Source: Hyaloscypha bicolor E (Eukaryota; Ascomycota; Leotiomycetes; Helotiales; Hyaloscyphaceae). Taken from it: a stretch of 64,000 nt of DNA. Below, piece by piece: positions 21,493 to 31,968 of this stretch (its first letter is position 1; every line of letters starts with the position of its first letter). The position numbers and the translations under genes were made by a program. Location of the stretch: contig NW_020194518.1 of assembly GCF_002865645.1 (NCBI RefSeq), positions 1,487,463 to 1,551,462 of the forward strand, written 5' to 3'. The notes under the pieces were generated by a model. The model worked only from the letters and a program-made list of their open reading frames with translations. It ran no database searches and was not told the DNA's origin.

Positions 21493-22176
21493 TCACAGGC
21501 CGAGATCTGAGGGTCTCCAGGGCAAGAAGAACACCAATTCGTACCGCTCACCCACAAAAGGTACGCTCTGAACATTAAGAGCCGTTCTGACAGTCAGAAT
21601 ATTCTCTATTCTGTCGCTACCAACACCGTGCGTCCCAACCTGATACCGTTCTCCCAGGCCAGTGAGCAACACATCACCGTAATCGAAAGGACCAACTGCA
21701 GCAATGGCAGCCCAGAAACTTGGATGTGACGTATTCAAAAGATGAGGAGCGAGAGCCATATTCGCTGAGAGCCGCAGTGTCTGGAAACAATTCTCAGCTG
21801 TAATTTGTGGAATCGCATTTGCCTGGTCTCCGCCAAAGAGTTGATCCTGATAGATTCGCAAGGCGCTGTCATAAGCATATGGGGCTGTGGACCTCATCGC
21901 CCTGCTGCATTCGATGAGGTAAGGTCTCAGGGTTCGAAGGAGTTCAAGGAAGGCTTGCCAGTGTGAACTGTGGGTGTTCGTGAGAGGCGTCTGTCGCCAG
22001 AGAGGAAGTAAGATTGTGCCGACTCTCTCGTTGGGGTCTAAATGAGGCTGGGTGTCACGGATGGGTGATGTGGCAAGTGGGCAGCTTTGGAGGAATTGGC
22101 GGATGGCAGTGAGAAGCAAGTTTGCGTGGGCCGGAGATGGCATTTGAAAACTGAATTGCCTGGCTTGCGTGGCCAT
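21493..22176 (-). CDS. Unknown protein, copy A of a tandem three-copy family
   Basis: Single exon, 227 residues from the ATG at 22176. The family core is HLDPNERVGTILLPLWRQT, a SHWQAFLELLRTLRPYL segment, TAENCFQTLRLSANMAL, HPSFWAAIAAVGPF and a C-terminal FVGERYELVFFLP strand. The same blocks occur in the same order in two neighbouring copies on the same strand (22762-23361 and 23816-24503). I do not recognise the family. Copy A is the only one of the three with an uninterrupted frame and so the only one likely to be functional. The array is not near any obvious partner gene. Confidence 0.65.
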   Translation of the reverse strand: MATQARQFSFQMPSPAHANLLLTAIRQFLQSCPLATSPIRDTQPHLDPNERVGTILLPLWRQTPLTNTHSSHWQAFLELLRTLRPYLIECSRAMRSTAPYAYDSALRIYQDQLFGGDQANAIPQITAENCFQTLRLSANMALAPHLLNTSHPSFWAAIAAVGPFDYGDVLLTGLGERYQVGTHGVGSDRIENILTVRTALNVQSVPFVGERYELVFFLPWRPSDLGL

Positions 22177-22761
22177 GACAGGCAAATGGGTACTGAGTTG
22201 GGAGTCTGTGATGATGGAGGACGAACTTGCGCTTGGTCAATCATAAATAGAGAATCAACAGACCTTCAAAGGGAGTTTTCTTTGGAAGGGTATTTGGTAC
22301 AGGAAAGAACTTGAAGCTGCTGGAAAAAGCAACGCCATCAAAGAAGTCTCTAACTCGTTGGAACTCTTTAGACGCCTTACGAAGTCAATTTATTTTCCAG
22401 TCAGAACCTCGTACTCTCGAATATTTTACGCTGATGTCCTTTGTTGAGATTCAACTTTCGATCCCTTCCTTGACTAATCACTGCAACCAGTCCAGAGTTG
22501 CGCCTTCCGCATCAACTTTGACAGCACACTTGTGCCTTTCTACTAAATACTCAGTGTGCGAAGGAAAGAAGGAAAAGGGGGAGTATCAGTTACTATTCTC
22601 AAGGCATAACTCGGGTTTCGGGAACATCCCATGTCATCGAGTCGAAGTCAATTTGCGTTGTTTTTGAAATGCATGAACTGACAACCTATTTTACAAGAAG
22701 CTCACAGACTGCATGAGTAGGACCTAGTTTACTGTTCTTATTCCTTCCACGAGTGATTAAC
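22177..22761. other. Spacer between family copies
   Basis: Promoter side of copy A and 3' side of copy B. No gene is supportable. Confidence 0.4.
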
Positions 22762-23361
22762 TCACTCCAGCAGTACAGCGTACTCCAACCCCTCCTGATC
22801 CAATTTAGGCAAGAAAAACTCCCAGGGGTACCCCCCTACAAACACCTCGTTCTCAACCTTCATGATCGTTGAAAACATCAAACAAGCCTGGCCGCGCCTC
22901 CTCTTATTCAGGTCCGGCAGAAAAATTGCACCGCCCAAACTCCCCCACAATGAGCAAAATAAGTGGGTCACTCGAATGGGTAGTAGATGGGTGAATATCA
23001 CCAAGCGCAAGATTAGCTGACAAACGGACAGTCGGGAAGCAGTCTAGGAGAGAAGGTTTGAAGAAACTCGACAAAGGCCGGCTGGTGTTGGGTTTGTTGA
23101 TTTACCTCCGGAACCTGTTGCCAGTGACAGGATGACGGTACAAAATTTCTCATTTGGGTCGGTATGAGATTGAGAGTCGTGACCATTTGCGGAAGAAAAA
23201 TGGTATGTTTGAATAAGCCTTCGTATTGTTGGCGCGAGCCGTTGAAACCACTGTTGAAACCCATCGGTGCTAGCTTCGCCAGGGCTTAGTTGTTGATCTT
23301 GAGGGTTCGAAGCTACAGTAATCGCGTTTAGAGTTAAGGGATCGAGATTTCGTGTGAGCAT
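22762..23361 (-). pseudogene. Frameshifted copy B of the tandem family
   Basis: Homologous blocks to copy A occur in order across several frames: TDPNEKFCTVILSL, then in a second frame QQTQHQPAFVEFLQTF, then in a third VRLSANLALGDIHPS, and a C-terminal EVFVGGYPWEFFLPKL. At least two frameshifts and further stops separate them, and the middle of the family core is partly deleted. The ATG at 23361 precedes a unique N-terminus. It is a decayed paralogue. Confidence 0.65.
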
Positions 23362-23815
23362 TCAAATACCGCAATGATATGCACCAAGTTTGAGACAGGT
23401 GAGAGAAGTTCCTGTGAGAGCAAATTCTAAATAGGTCTCAACTGGAACACAAACCAGCTAACAAATTCTAAGTATTCTAGAATTTTTATTTTTATTTTTT
23501 TAATATTTTTATTTTCGAAATCGTGCTTTATAGATGAAATTCTTGAATATACCAGCACCTCTGGGAGTAGACGATATATCTTTGAGGAAGGACATTAGCT
23601 GGATAGAGGAGTTATAGCAATTGAAAAATTTGCAAGCTTCCATTAAAACAGATCAAAAAGTTAGTAGTCTGAAAGCTGATGGAAAAGCTGAGAATAAGAT
23701 CACATTAATCACTCAGTGGAGATCATTGCAAGGTTTGAGAATGTGATCGTTATTCTCGCGCAGGTGTATGGTATCCTGCTCGGTTTCTGTTCTCAACCCA
23801 AATGCCGATCTGTAC

Positions 23816-24503
23816 TTACTGATTGATGCCAGAAACACCCTCCTGGTCTTCCGACTCAGGGACGAAGAACTTTAACTCGTATCTCTCGCCACTGAAGGGC
23901 TGAGTGTAAACCTCCATATCAGTGCTCAGTGCTCAGTGCTCCGAAAACACCAGGTTTGGCAGTGAATTGCAGGCCGAGCGCAGGGATTGCAATGTTTCCT
24001 CCGCTAGACAGTGCCAACCCAACTGTAATCAGACATGCAAGCTTGCTTGGATGAGTCGTCTGCAGAAGACATCGTCCAGGAGCGATGTTGGCTGATAGTC
24101 TCATAGTCTCGAAACAGTTCTCCGCCGTGCTTTCTGGGATCGTCAGTGCTGGGTCTTGTGTTGCAAGTCGACGGGCTTTGATGGCTTTTGCTCTCTGGAA
24201 CTCCTCGGGATGTGAGATAGAGAACATGACACTTGTGGTCAAGATGAAAGGCGTGAGAGCGTCCAAGAGTCGCGTGAATGCCGGCCAATGCTTACTTCCG
24301 GCTCGAAGCTCGGTCGTCTGCCGCCAGAGGGGGAGGATGGCCGTCCCATATTTCAGGTTTGGGTAACGAGTATTTTGATCTGGGACGCTTGATGGTGACG
24401 GTCCAAGGGGGTAGGTTTCAAGAAAGATTCGAATTTCTCGCACTGCAAGAGCATCCAATCGTTTTGCCAGATCTCCTACGTCGCTGCCAGCTTGGGAAGC
24501 CAT
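23816..24503 (-). pseudogene. Copy C of the tandem family, frameshifted by a 7-bp repeat
   Basis: From the ATG at 24503 an open frame runs 194 codons to a TGA at 23919-23921, covering LKYGTAILPLWRQT, SKHWPAFTRLLDALTP and TAENCFETMRLSANIAP. The stop lies in a run of three perfect 7-bp units (23919-23939). With two units instead of three the frame would continue to the family's C-terminal block, FSGERYELKFFVP, and end at a TAA near 23816, giving a length like copy A. So a single 7-bp unit gain probably truncated this copy, and it may vary between strains. A truncated product could still be made. Confidence 0.7.
23919..23939. repeat. Three tandem copies of TCAGTGC inside copy C
   Basis: Perfect 7-bp units, three times, read on the coding (minus) strand as GCACTGA. 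Because 7 is not a multiple of 3, each gain or loss changes the reading frame. Confidence 0.95.
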
Positions 24504-25242
24504 GATGGATGAGTGATTTCAAATTCTGGATTTCGAGAGCCAGAGAGCCAGAGGATCATGTCCAGAACCCCAACACTGAGAAAGGTTCCACTAATATATA
24601 GAAATTGAAGAAACGAGGTTCAAAGAATTCTTTTTCACGTAGTCTTTGCATTCAAAGAGAGAGGTTGGCAGTGGGAGGAAACCGCTGGCCCAAGCATCAT
24701 TTGTTTCGAATTGAAATTTCCCTGGCAAACTTCTTCTGAAGAGAGGCTCTGAGAACACGAAAGAAACGTGCTTTCTTTCTGAGGCCGGTGGTACAATTCT
24801 TTTCTAAATGAAAGACCATAAATACCATACTATATATAGGTATCAATGGCAAATATGTGGCATAGAGTCTAGAGTATTTTATCAAAACAGAAGCTGGCTT
24901 TGACCGTCTATGACCAACAACCTCAGAAAGTCGTCTTGCAGGTTTTGTCTTGCACTTTGTTGAACTAATATAGAATCAAAATAAGGACAGTAAATCTACC
25001 CAAAAGAATCAAACACTCACTCCAATTTTAGCCAAACCTTCTGCGTGACGTTTCTTTGCTATTGTTTACTCGCAATAGTCATCAGAAATAGAAGGGGCTT
25101 GGTACAAGTTTTTAGCGCCATTTTGGCGAAGCTCGCTAATTTTCCAGGGTCTGGTGGGGCAATCGCATATTTTGGAGTCTGACATCACTGTACAGCAACA
25201 CCTCAAGTCGCGTCTCTCAAGTCACGGACGAGCAACGACAAA
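24504..25242. other. Intergenic region
   Basis: Promoter side of copy C and upstream of a decayed transcription factor. No gene is seen. Confidence 0.4.
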
Positions 25243-27310
25243 ATGTACGACTATGTCTCAACACCACCTCGATGATGCGTTGGCCATGACATCGAATCAA
25301 TGAAATCATGCCGAATTTATGCGAGGAGTGACCTATTGTGCGAATAGTGAACACAATAGCAAGCCAGAAGAACGGCAAGATCAATTGACGTGTTCCGAAG
25401 AGAAAAGGGCCAAAGCCGGTCAGAATCCGTGTTGGAGGTGCCGAATACTGAAGAAAAAGGTTTCCATTCCACTTTTATCCCATTAAGAGCTCTGCTGATG
25501 GTGTTGCAATAGTGTGACGCCAAATCTACCTGTGAAGAATGCGACATGACGGAAGGGAGGACCTGGGAGCTTGGCTGCTAACGAGGAGGGCTGGCAGACC
25601 AATTGAACGATGGTATACCTGGTAGGTTTAATCCCATTTAATGCCTGTCGCAAGTGCAGAATGCGCCCTCTGAGGAGCATAAAATTGTGGTGCTCCGGAA
25701 GGCTTATAGTGGAATGAAGCTGAGCTAACCCCCCCCACCCCACCAAAAATCACGTGATCGACATGCAGGGGGCGTCCGCGGAGAGGGGGGGGCCACGTGC
25801 CGTGCAACAACCCCTCTATTACTACTTGTTGGCCTTGGGGGCAACTGGCTCCTCCCAGCAATCGATGCCATCAATCTCAAGATACACATGCAGTGCGAAG
25901 ACCCAGAGACGGAGATTAGGGACCTGGACAACTACGCAAGCGAGTCAAATATCCACACCAAACCTGCCACCATTTCTTTCGTCAAAACATTTTACGATAT
26001 TAACGACCGGTGACGGATTATTACCTTTTGCACGGCTATGCAGGTAGATCTCCTAAGAGACACCCTCCCGGCCGTGAACCTCTTTCGGAGATACTGTTGA
26101 AATGGCTGGTTTGCACGTGACGGCGCTAAGGATAAAACTCTGATTTCGGGCACCCTGTGAACTAATAGCCGGTTCCCCTCCCACTACGCTTCGCTTGTGG
26201 TCGGTATAAGCAAGTGTCTCGTTTAAGCAAGTGTCCCAGCGAGATTTTGGTAGGGAAAACCACAAATTTTCGCCTTAAAAATCGTTTTAAAATAAGAATA
26301 ACTCAGCCCTCTCCTTGATACCCGATCTAATAATTTTTAATATATATTTACATATATAAAGAAGTAAGTCTAGAAAGCTAAAATAAAGATTTAAGTCCTT
26401 ATATAGGTTTATTCATTGGTTTATAACCCAATTGTAACGGTTTTGCGAGGTTTTTAAGCGCAGAAGTATAGGCGAAAACGCCTAAATTCGCGAAAAAATT
26501 ATTTGGTAGGGTTTTCCCTACTAAAATCTCGCTGGGACACTTGCTTGAACGAGACACTTGCTTGTACCGACCACAAGCGAAGCGTAGTGGGAGGGGAACC
26601 GGCTATTATCTGATTCACATTAAATATATGCTCTTTTCAGAACCTCAAAATTGACCTCTCAACAGATACATCTCGTACTCGCGAGCTCGCTCCTGCGCTT
26701 AGGATTCTTGGATTGTGTCATAATATAGCCAATGCGGAAGCGAACTTTCGCCATGAGACGGATGAAGAATTTGAAAATACCGAAATGTTTGTGGAACCCG
26801 AGGAAGTTTCAGTTGATCGAATCCTATCACAATCAGTAGACACAACCCAACTTCGAGCACTCTTGCAGAAGCAGACGGCACGCTCTTGGCAACCCTGGTT
26901 CGAGAGCTCATGAACAAACCCGACGTCTTTTGCCCCCTGGGAGACCCTGAGATCCGCCTATCTTGTTCTGTGTTCTAAGTTTTGAGTCTCACAAATTGAT
27001 GCGGAACTCCATGACATGCGACATGGAATCCATCGATCTTCCTCTTAATGAGAATTTTGGATTTATTTGCAGGTCTCTCGGCTTAGTATTCGACGCTGCG
27101 AGTAGCGGCCACAATCCCTTGGTAGATGTGTGGGATAAGAGCGAGTATGCCGCGCTCGTCGGTTCACTTGCACTGACCCACCTTGAGGTCCTAAACAATC
27201 TTTGGGTATGGAGGACGCGGCCATAGTCTTGCAACTGGCGTGCTTGGGCGCCAAGCCTAAGGACGCCACACAGCTCTGGCATAGCGACGGTGCTTAGGGC
27301 CTCAGTAGCC
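25243..27310 (+). pseudogene. Decayed Zn2Cys6 transcription factor interrupted by a MITE
   Basis: The frame from ATG 25243 soon meets a TGA where Trp is expected. A zinc-cluster half-site NPCWRCRILKKK is followed by a probable intron (GTTTCC to CAATAG, about 25459-25509) and then CDAKSTCEECDMTEGRTWELGC and a stop. Later pieces of the same protein type are readable: a PETEIRDLDNYASESN segment before 26045, then after the 436-bp MITE a SRTRELAPALRILGLCHNI segment and an NPLVDVWDKSEYAALVGSL segment. Frames shift between blocks. The family binds DNA through a binuclear zinc cluster, but this copy is broken by stops, frameshifts and the insertion. Confidence 0.7.
26168..26603. mobile_element. 436-bp MITE with about 95-bp inverted repeats
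   Basis: The ends are reverse complements over about 95 bp with three mismatches, all C/T or G/A transitions, and are flanked by TA (26166-26167 and 26604-26605). The interior is AT-rich with no reading frame. The ends (GCCGG with flanking TAATA) and the repeated AAGTGTC(CC) motifs in the inverted repeats resemble the ends of the Fot1-like element at 14836-17424, so it is probably mobilised by a related Tc1/mariner transposase. Confidence 0.9.
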
Positions 27311-29734
27311 TGAAGGAACATCGCAGTTAGTGATGTTTACAGGGCTTGAGTGCTGCTATTTAAGCATGACAAGCCTGCAAGGCCCTGTAATCATAGCGGC
27401 CTCTGGTCGCCGTGCCACATGCCTGCCATTTAAGCGAGTGTGGCGTCAAACCTTGGCAGTTGAAAGACTTCTCACCGCGTCCTCCGTAGATGCTGGTGTG
27501 TATCGCGCTTCCAGCCTCGTTGATATCAATGCTGATGCGGGTTCAAGGCTTCGAAGAACATGGCGATAAGGGTGATCTTGTTAAACCAATCGGTCGTTTC
27601 GTTAATGGCTACGAGACTGGCGATGGCGATGACTGAAAACAGAGCGTGAAGTGTATAGTGTATAGCTCGCCCAAGGGATGAAGAATACCGCAATGAGTAA
27701 TCCAACAACATGCAGTGAAAGGGGTCGATTGGACAATCAGTGGTCATTGAAGGAATACGGGAACGTGGTGGGGTTGGATAAACCACTGCCGGGTGGCGAC
27801 AAGTGGCCGACAAAGTGTCGGGAGAGCAACGGTTGGAAAGGTGTAAATGAAATAGCAGGCAGCGCAAGATGCAGAGGACAAACACCGGATTTAATCAAGG
27901 ATTATGTCCATTGTTCAGGTTGACGGAATGGCCCTTGGAAGAGATCAGAAGTATCAAATAGCCTCCCAAGAAGGTGTGAGCTTCCTGGTACACCTTTCAT
28001 GACTTTGATCTGAATACAGGAGCAGTGCTACATGGTGTTGGTGGCGTTGAATCTAATTTCGAAAAAAACGGGACGAAGATCACGTGACTGTTATTTCGTC
28101 TTCTTTTCATGAGACAGAATGTAGACAAGGACGGAAACAGCAATTCGTAATACCAGCGGCTTCGCTCGTAGTGAGCCATGAGAAGTATCGTACTGTTATA
28201 ATCTAAGTATATAATGGAATGAGCTCTCGTTACCTAGGTACTCCCCATTTTCCTTTACCCGCTGGGGTATCCATACGTGCTTATATCATGCTTGAAACCC
28301 GGCCGCCCCCGCCCCTCCAAAAGTGTCTATTACGATCTTGTATCTCAGTGCAGATAAGTAATCCTGGACTGTCTGATATTCCATAGAATCAGTGAGTATA
28401 CTTACGGAGCGATAATTACGGAAGAAGTTAAGACAGGATTGATCACGTGACGATACCATCCAAGGGCTTCCAGGTTGTTCAAGGAGAAAGAGTATTCAAG
28501 AGCCGCCCAAAGTTTCGGAATAAAATACACAACGCTCCTAATGCAGGACTCGCGCCATTTTTCAGAGTCGGGTGCCTTGTCCACTTTAAGAGGGAGCTGG
28601 ACAAATTAACAAGAAATCGCGAGTTCGAATGACAACAGCATGATGATAGAGTCGAGAGCAGGAGTTCAAACAAGAAACTCGCTTTCCAGATTCAGATATT
28701 CTACCTACGGTTTAATCAGGCGCCGGAAGTTTTGATCGAAGCGTGTTTCTTGATTAAATTTAAAGAAAAACGTCGAGTTTGAACAATATTGCGCTGGTGC
28801 ACGGAGGTGTTGATATTCTCTAGAAGGCTTCACCCGACCACCGCCCACATCCCTCAACTGCCCAAAAGTCTATTTAACCACAACGCAACAAAATAAATAA
28901 AAGAAGTCGATAATCGTGATTTATGACTTAACTAGAGTTATTTGATAAGTTTTTTTGGAATTTTCTAAGCACATTGAAAAAATTACATTTTTTTTTTGGT
29001 GTTCTTGCGTGGGGGGTTGTCATGTGATCACTTCTAGCAGGTAGGCAGGGCCTAAATTGACAGTCCACGATGCCTTTGAACACCGACTCGCCGACACGTC
29101 ACGCAATTTCGTGACGAAACAGCCCCCTCTTGACTGCTTCTTTTCCATTGGGCATATTTCTTCCCTGCATCGTATAGAAACTCTACGACAGCTTGGACGA
29201 TATATCTGAGCCTTTCGATTATTTTGGCTCATTTCCCCGCCGTTTATGGCGTGCCTCCGACGCTAACCGGCTTTTCCACTAGTTTCAGCGACAACCACAA
29301 AGATTGAGAGCACCTTGAGGCTGCTCCGGTCAGTATCGAGTGATCACCGTGTCTCACTGCATAAGATTTTCAATCTCGTTCTGGTCCGTGTTATTTGAGA
29401 TATCAGATGGGGAGAACGGAAGCTTTTGCTCATCGGCGGGCAAGTACCCGCCGCTGATCTGACAGGAGGATAGCTGTTCCGGAGCACACAATATGACGTG
29501 TAGTCTGTGGCTTTATACAATTGCCTCGATGAAGCATGCAGAATGAGGCGTCTAGCATTTCTCATATCTGGATCCTCAGAGGTCGTTAGAAGCTGGGCTT
29601 CGAGGTTCGACTCTGCGGTCACGTGTGTGACGGCTGGGGAATCCCCGCCGGGGAGGGAGAGGGTTGGCAATGGGGCACCTTCAGACCAAGGACTTCAAAT
29701 ATATCTATAAGATACAAGAATTACCTATTGAAAT
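27311..29734. other. 2.4-kb region without a supported gene
   Basis: Several short reading frames are present on both strands but none has a domain, conserved-looking composition or splice partners. It may contain further decayed remains of the transcription factor upstream (to about 27570). Two long A/T runs occur near 28960-29000. Confidence 0.4.
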
Positions 29735-31389
29735 TCAATGAACGATAACAATTGCTTTCACGGTCATCACCCTACGAGCATCAGAAGAGCTCTTCTCTGC
29801 ATACCGAAATCCGCGACGCATGACCCAAAGGACTTTTTTCTTCAAGTGCTTGTCTGGAATGTATTTTTCGCCATTTTCATCGTATCCCTCCTGTTCTTTT
29901 GGATTGAAAGTACTCTCCATCTCAGGTTGAATCACCTTGAATATGCCTTCCGGTGCTTCAAAATAAGACCACAACTTGATAGTTGTCTCGATTAGTTGTG
30001 CTCTATGGTGAGACCACGGCGTGATATTGTTGAATTCTTTCGTCAGGGGTTCCAAATAAGTCTCCATTTTGCGGATGATGTATTGCTTGTTCTTCAGCAG
30101 CTCTTCCCCGAATGCGGGTTTTTCCCATGTTCTCAGTTGAACTTCTCGCAAAACTTGTCGCCCATTTTCTGGCCATCCTAGATGTATGTCAGTTAATCAA
30201 ACAGTGCTACTTTAGACACCGACGTACTCTCTTCTCCGAATTGGTGGACACCCGCCATCATGACCCTCACTTGCTTCATATTTGGCAATTCAAAGATGTC
30301 AAGCTTGTTTCCTAGAACGTCAATTACAAACCATGAAACGAAAGCGCGGTGCACCTGCGAAAAGTTGAGATCGCCCAAGCTGGCCGCAATTTCAAGTGGC
30401 GAGTCGCGATCTGCTTGTAACATTGTCCGCAATGAAGCAGTCAGCGAGGTGTGGCCCTTCATCGGAGTGAGAGAACCATCAGTGATTTGGTACCATTCCT
30501 GCCCAGTGACTTGGGGCGCCCTCGCATCGATGAGTTGCCATGTCTTCAAGGGAAAATTAAAAGCCTCGTCTTCAGGATCTCCAAATGCTTGGATCACATC
30601 ACAAACTTCCTTGCTGTAGTTGAATATGCATTCATCCAGGGTACGAACAAGACCGCGGATGACAGACTTGTCGAAACCTTCATACTTTTCGTTTCGGGGC
30701 CGTGGTAGGGTTGTTGCGGTGCCGTCGTGCCATTGCGAACTCTCCATGGATTGACCAGGCAGGTGCTGGCTAATATGCTGTGGAGAAACTTCCGCGGAAA
30801 ACGGTGATTGAGAGTTCTCGATAGGTGTCGCTTCCTCTCCGCTCAGCAGGCTCGCCACTCTTCCAAGAACAGATTTGATTTCTTGGGTAATGACTTCTCT
30901 TGTGTACCCTTCTGGTTGATCGAGACATTTCGGGCAAATAAAAGCCGCGTTATCCATTCCTTGATTTGCAGAAAACAGCAGCATCTTTCTTGGCTTTTTC
31001 GTGTTGACCGTGAAGATGCAGAAGTCGTGGTACCACAGACCGCACTCGCCAATGTCGCACTGTATCATGCCTTCACTCGCAATCCTCTGTCGTCCAGGCA
31101 TCGACTCGCATATCGGACATGCCTGCGAATTCTTGCTTTGTTGATTTCGAGGCGGTTGAGTGCGCTGGATCGATGTGGGCTTTGGCGGTGCGCCATTGCG
31201 AACTCTCTTTGGCTGGCGATCGATTGGCAAGTCGTTCGCGTTAAGCGTGGCTGATGAAGCTGCTCGATTTATTTCAATTACTCTATCACTCGTCAGTCAA
31301 TAGATGTGAGGGTCCATCAGGAGCATATACGCATCAGCAGTCTTCTCGGATTCTTCCCTCTTGCGCTTTTCGGACTTTTTGTTTGCCAT
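29735..31389 (-). CDS. PHD-finger protein, head-to-head with the Hsp70-like gene
   Basis: Three exons on the minus strand: 31389-31331, 31282-30228 and 30177-29735, about 518 residues; introns are 48 and 50 nt with GTATAT and GTACGT donors. The N-terminus is basic (KKSEKRKREESEK). Residues about 75-139 form a PHD-type zinc finger: CPIC, then CDIGECGLWYHDFC, and CPKC at the end. PHD fingers usually read histone tails. The C-terminal 350 residues are helical with a conserved-looking FGDPEDEAFNFPLKTWQLID segment and no domain I can name. Nuclear, chromatin-linked function is inferred. It shares a 579-bp intergenic region with a divergently transcribed Hsp70-like/Zn2Cys6 gene, so the two may be co-regulated. 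Confidence 0.85.
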
Positions 31390-31968
31390 CTTCGAGTCCT
31401 GGGTCGTGTTCTGTTCTTAAGCCAGCACCGTAATTGTGCACTCCAGTAGCGGAATCTGCAATAATTCAGCAACGATAGTATTTGCTGGCCCCCTTTCCAT
31501 GCACGAGGTTTCTCATGCAATCTACCAAAGGAATACAATTAACGAGAAGATATTGCGCTCTTCTTTCCTCCTGGGCGAGGAGCAGAAGGTGGGCGGGCAG
31601 TTTGACCCTGACAGACGGCCACGAAATCCTTGTGCAGTGGGTCCTGGAAGGCTCAGCCAAACAGAACACGGCTTCAACCAACTCAAGTTACACAACATAC
31701 ACTGGTGGTGCCTAGTTTTGCAATGACTCAGAACTAGGGGAGGAGAAGGCAAATCAATGCTTTCCCGTCCTCAGCTGGTTCGCATCGATCGACAGTGGTG
31801 TGACGGCCCACCAAGCTCAACAACCCGCGCGGGCATTTCCCCAAAGCCCGCCCACCTTAACTTACTTCATTCCTCCTGATTTTAGTCTTTAAAAAGCATC
31901 AACTGCACTAAACCTCACTGTCACGATCTTCTTGTTGGATTCTCGCGACTTACTCGACGTCTTCAGTC
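31390..31968. promoter_or_regulatory. Shared divergent promoter of PHD-finger and Hsp70-like genes
   Basis: The 579 bp between two start codons must hold both promoters. Pyrimidine-rich tracts occur at about 31855-31945 before the plus-strand start. No named binding site was recognised. Confidence 0.5.

Noticed and set aside
27526..27885. 119-codon minus-strand open frame with hydrophobic stretches
   Set aside because: No family resemblance; lies over the likely decayed tail of the zinc-cluster pseudogene.
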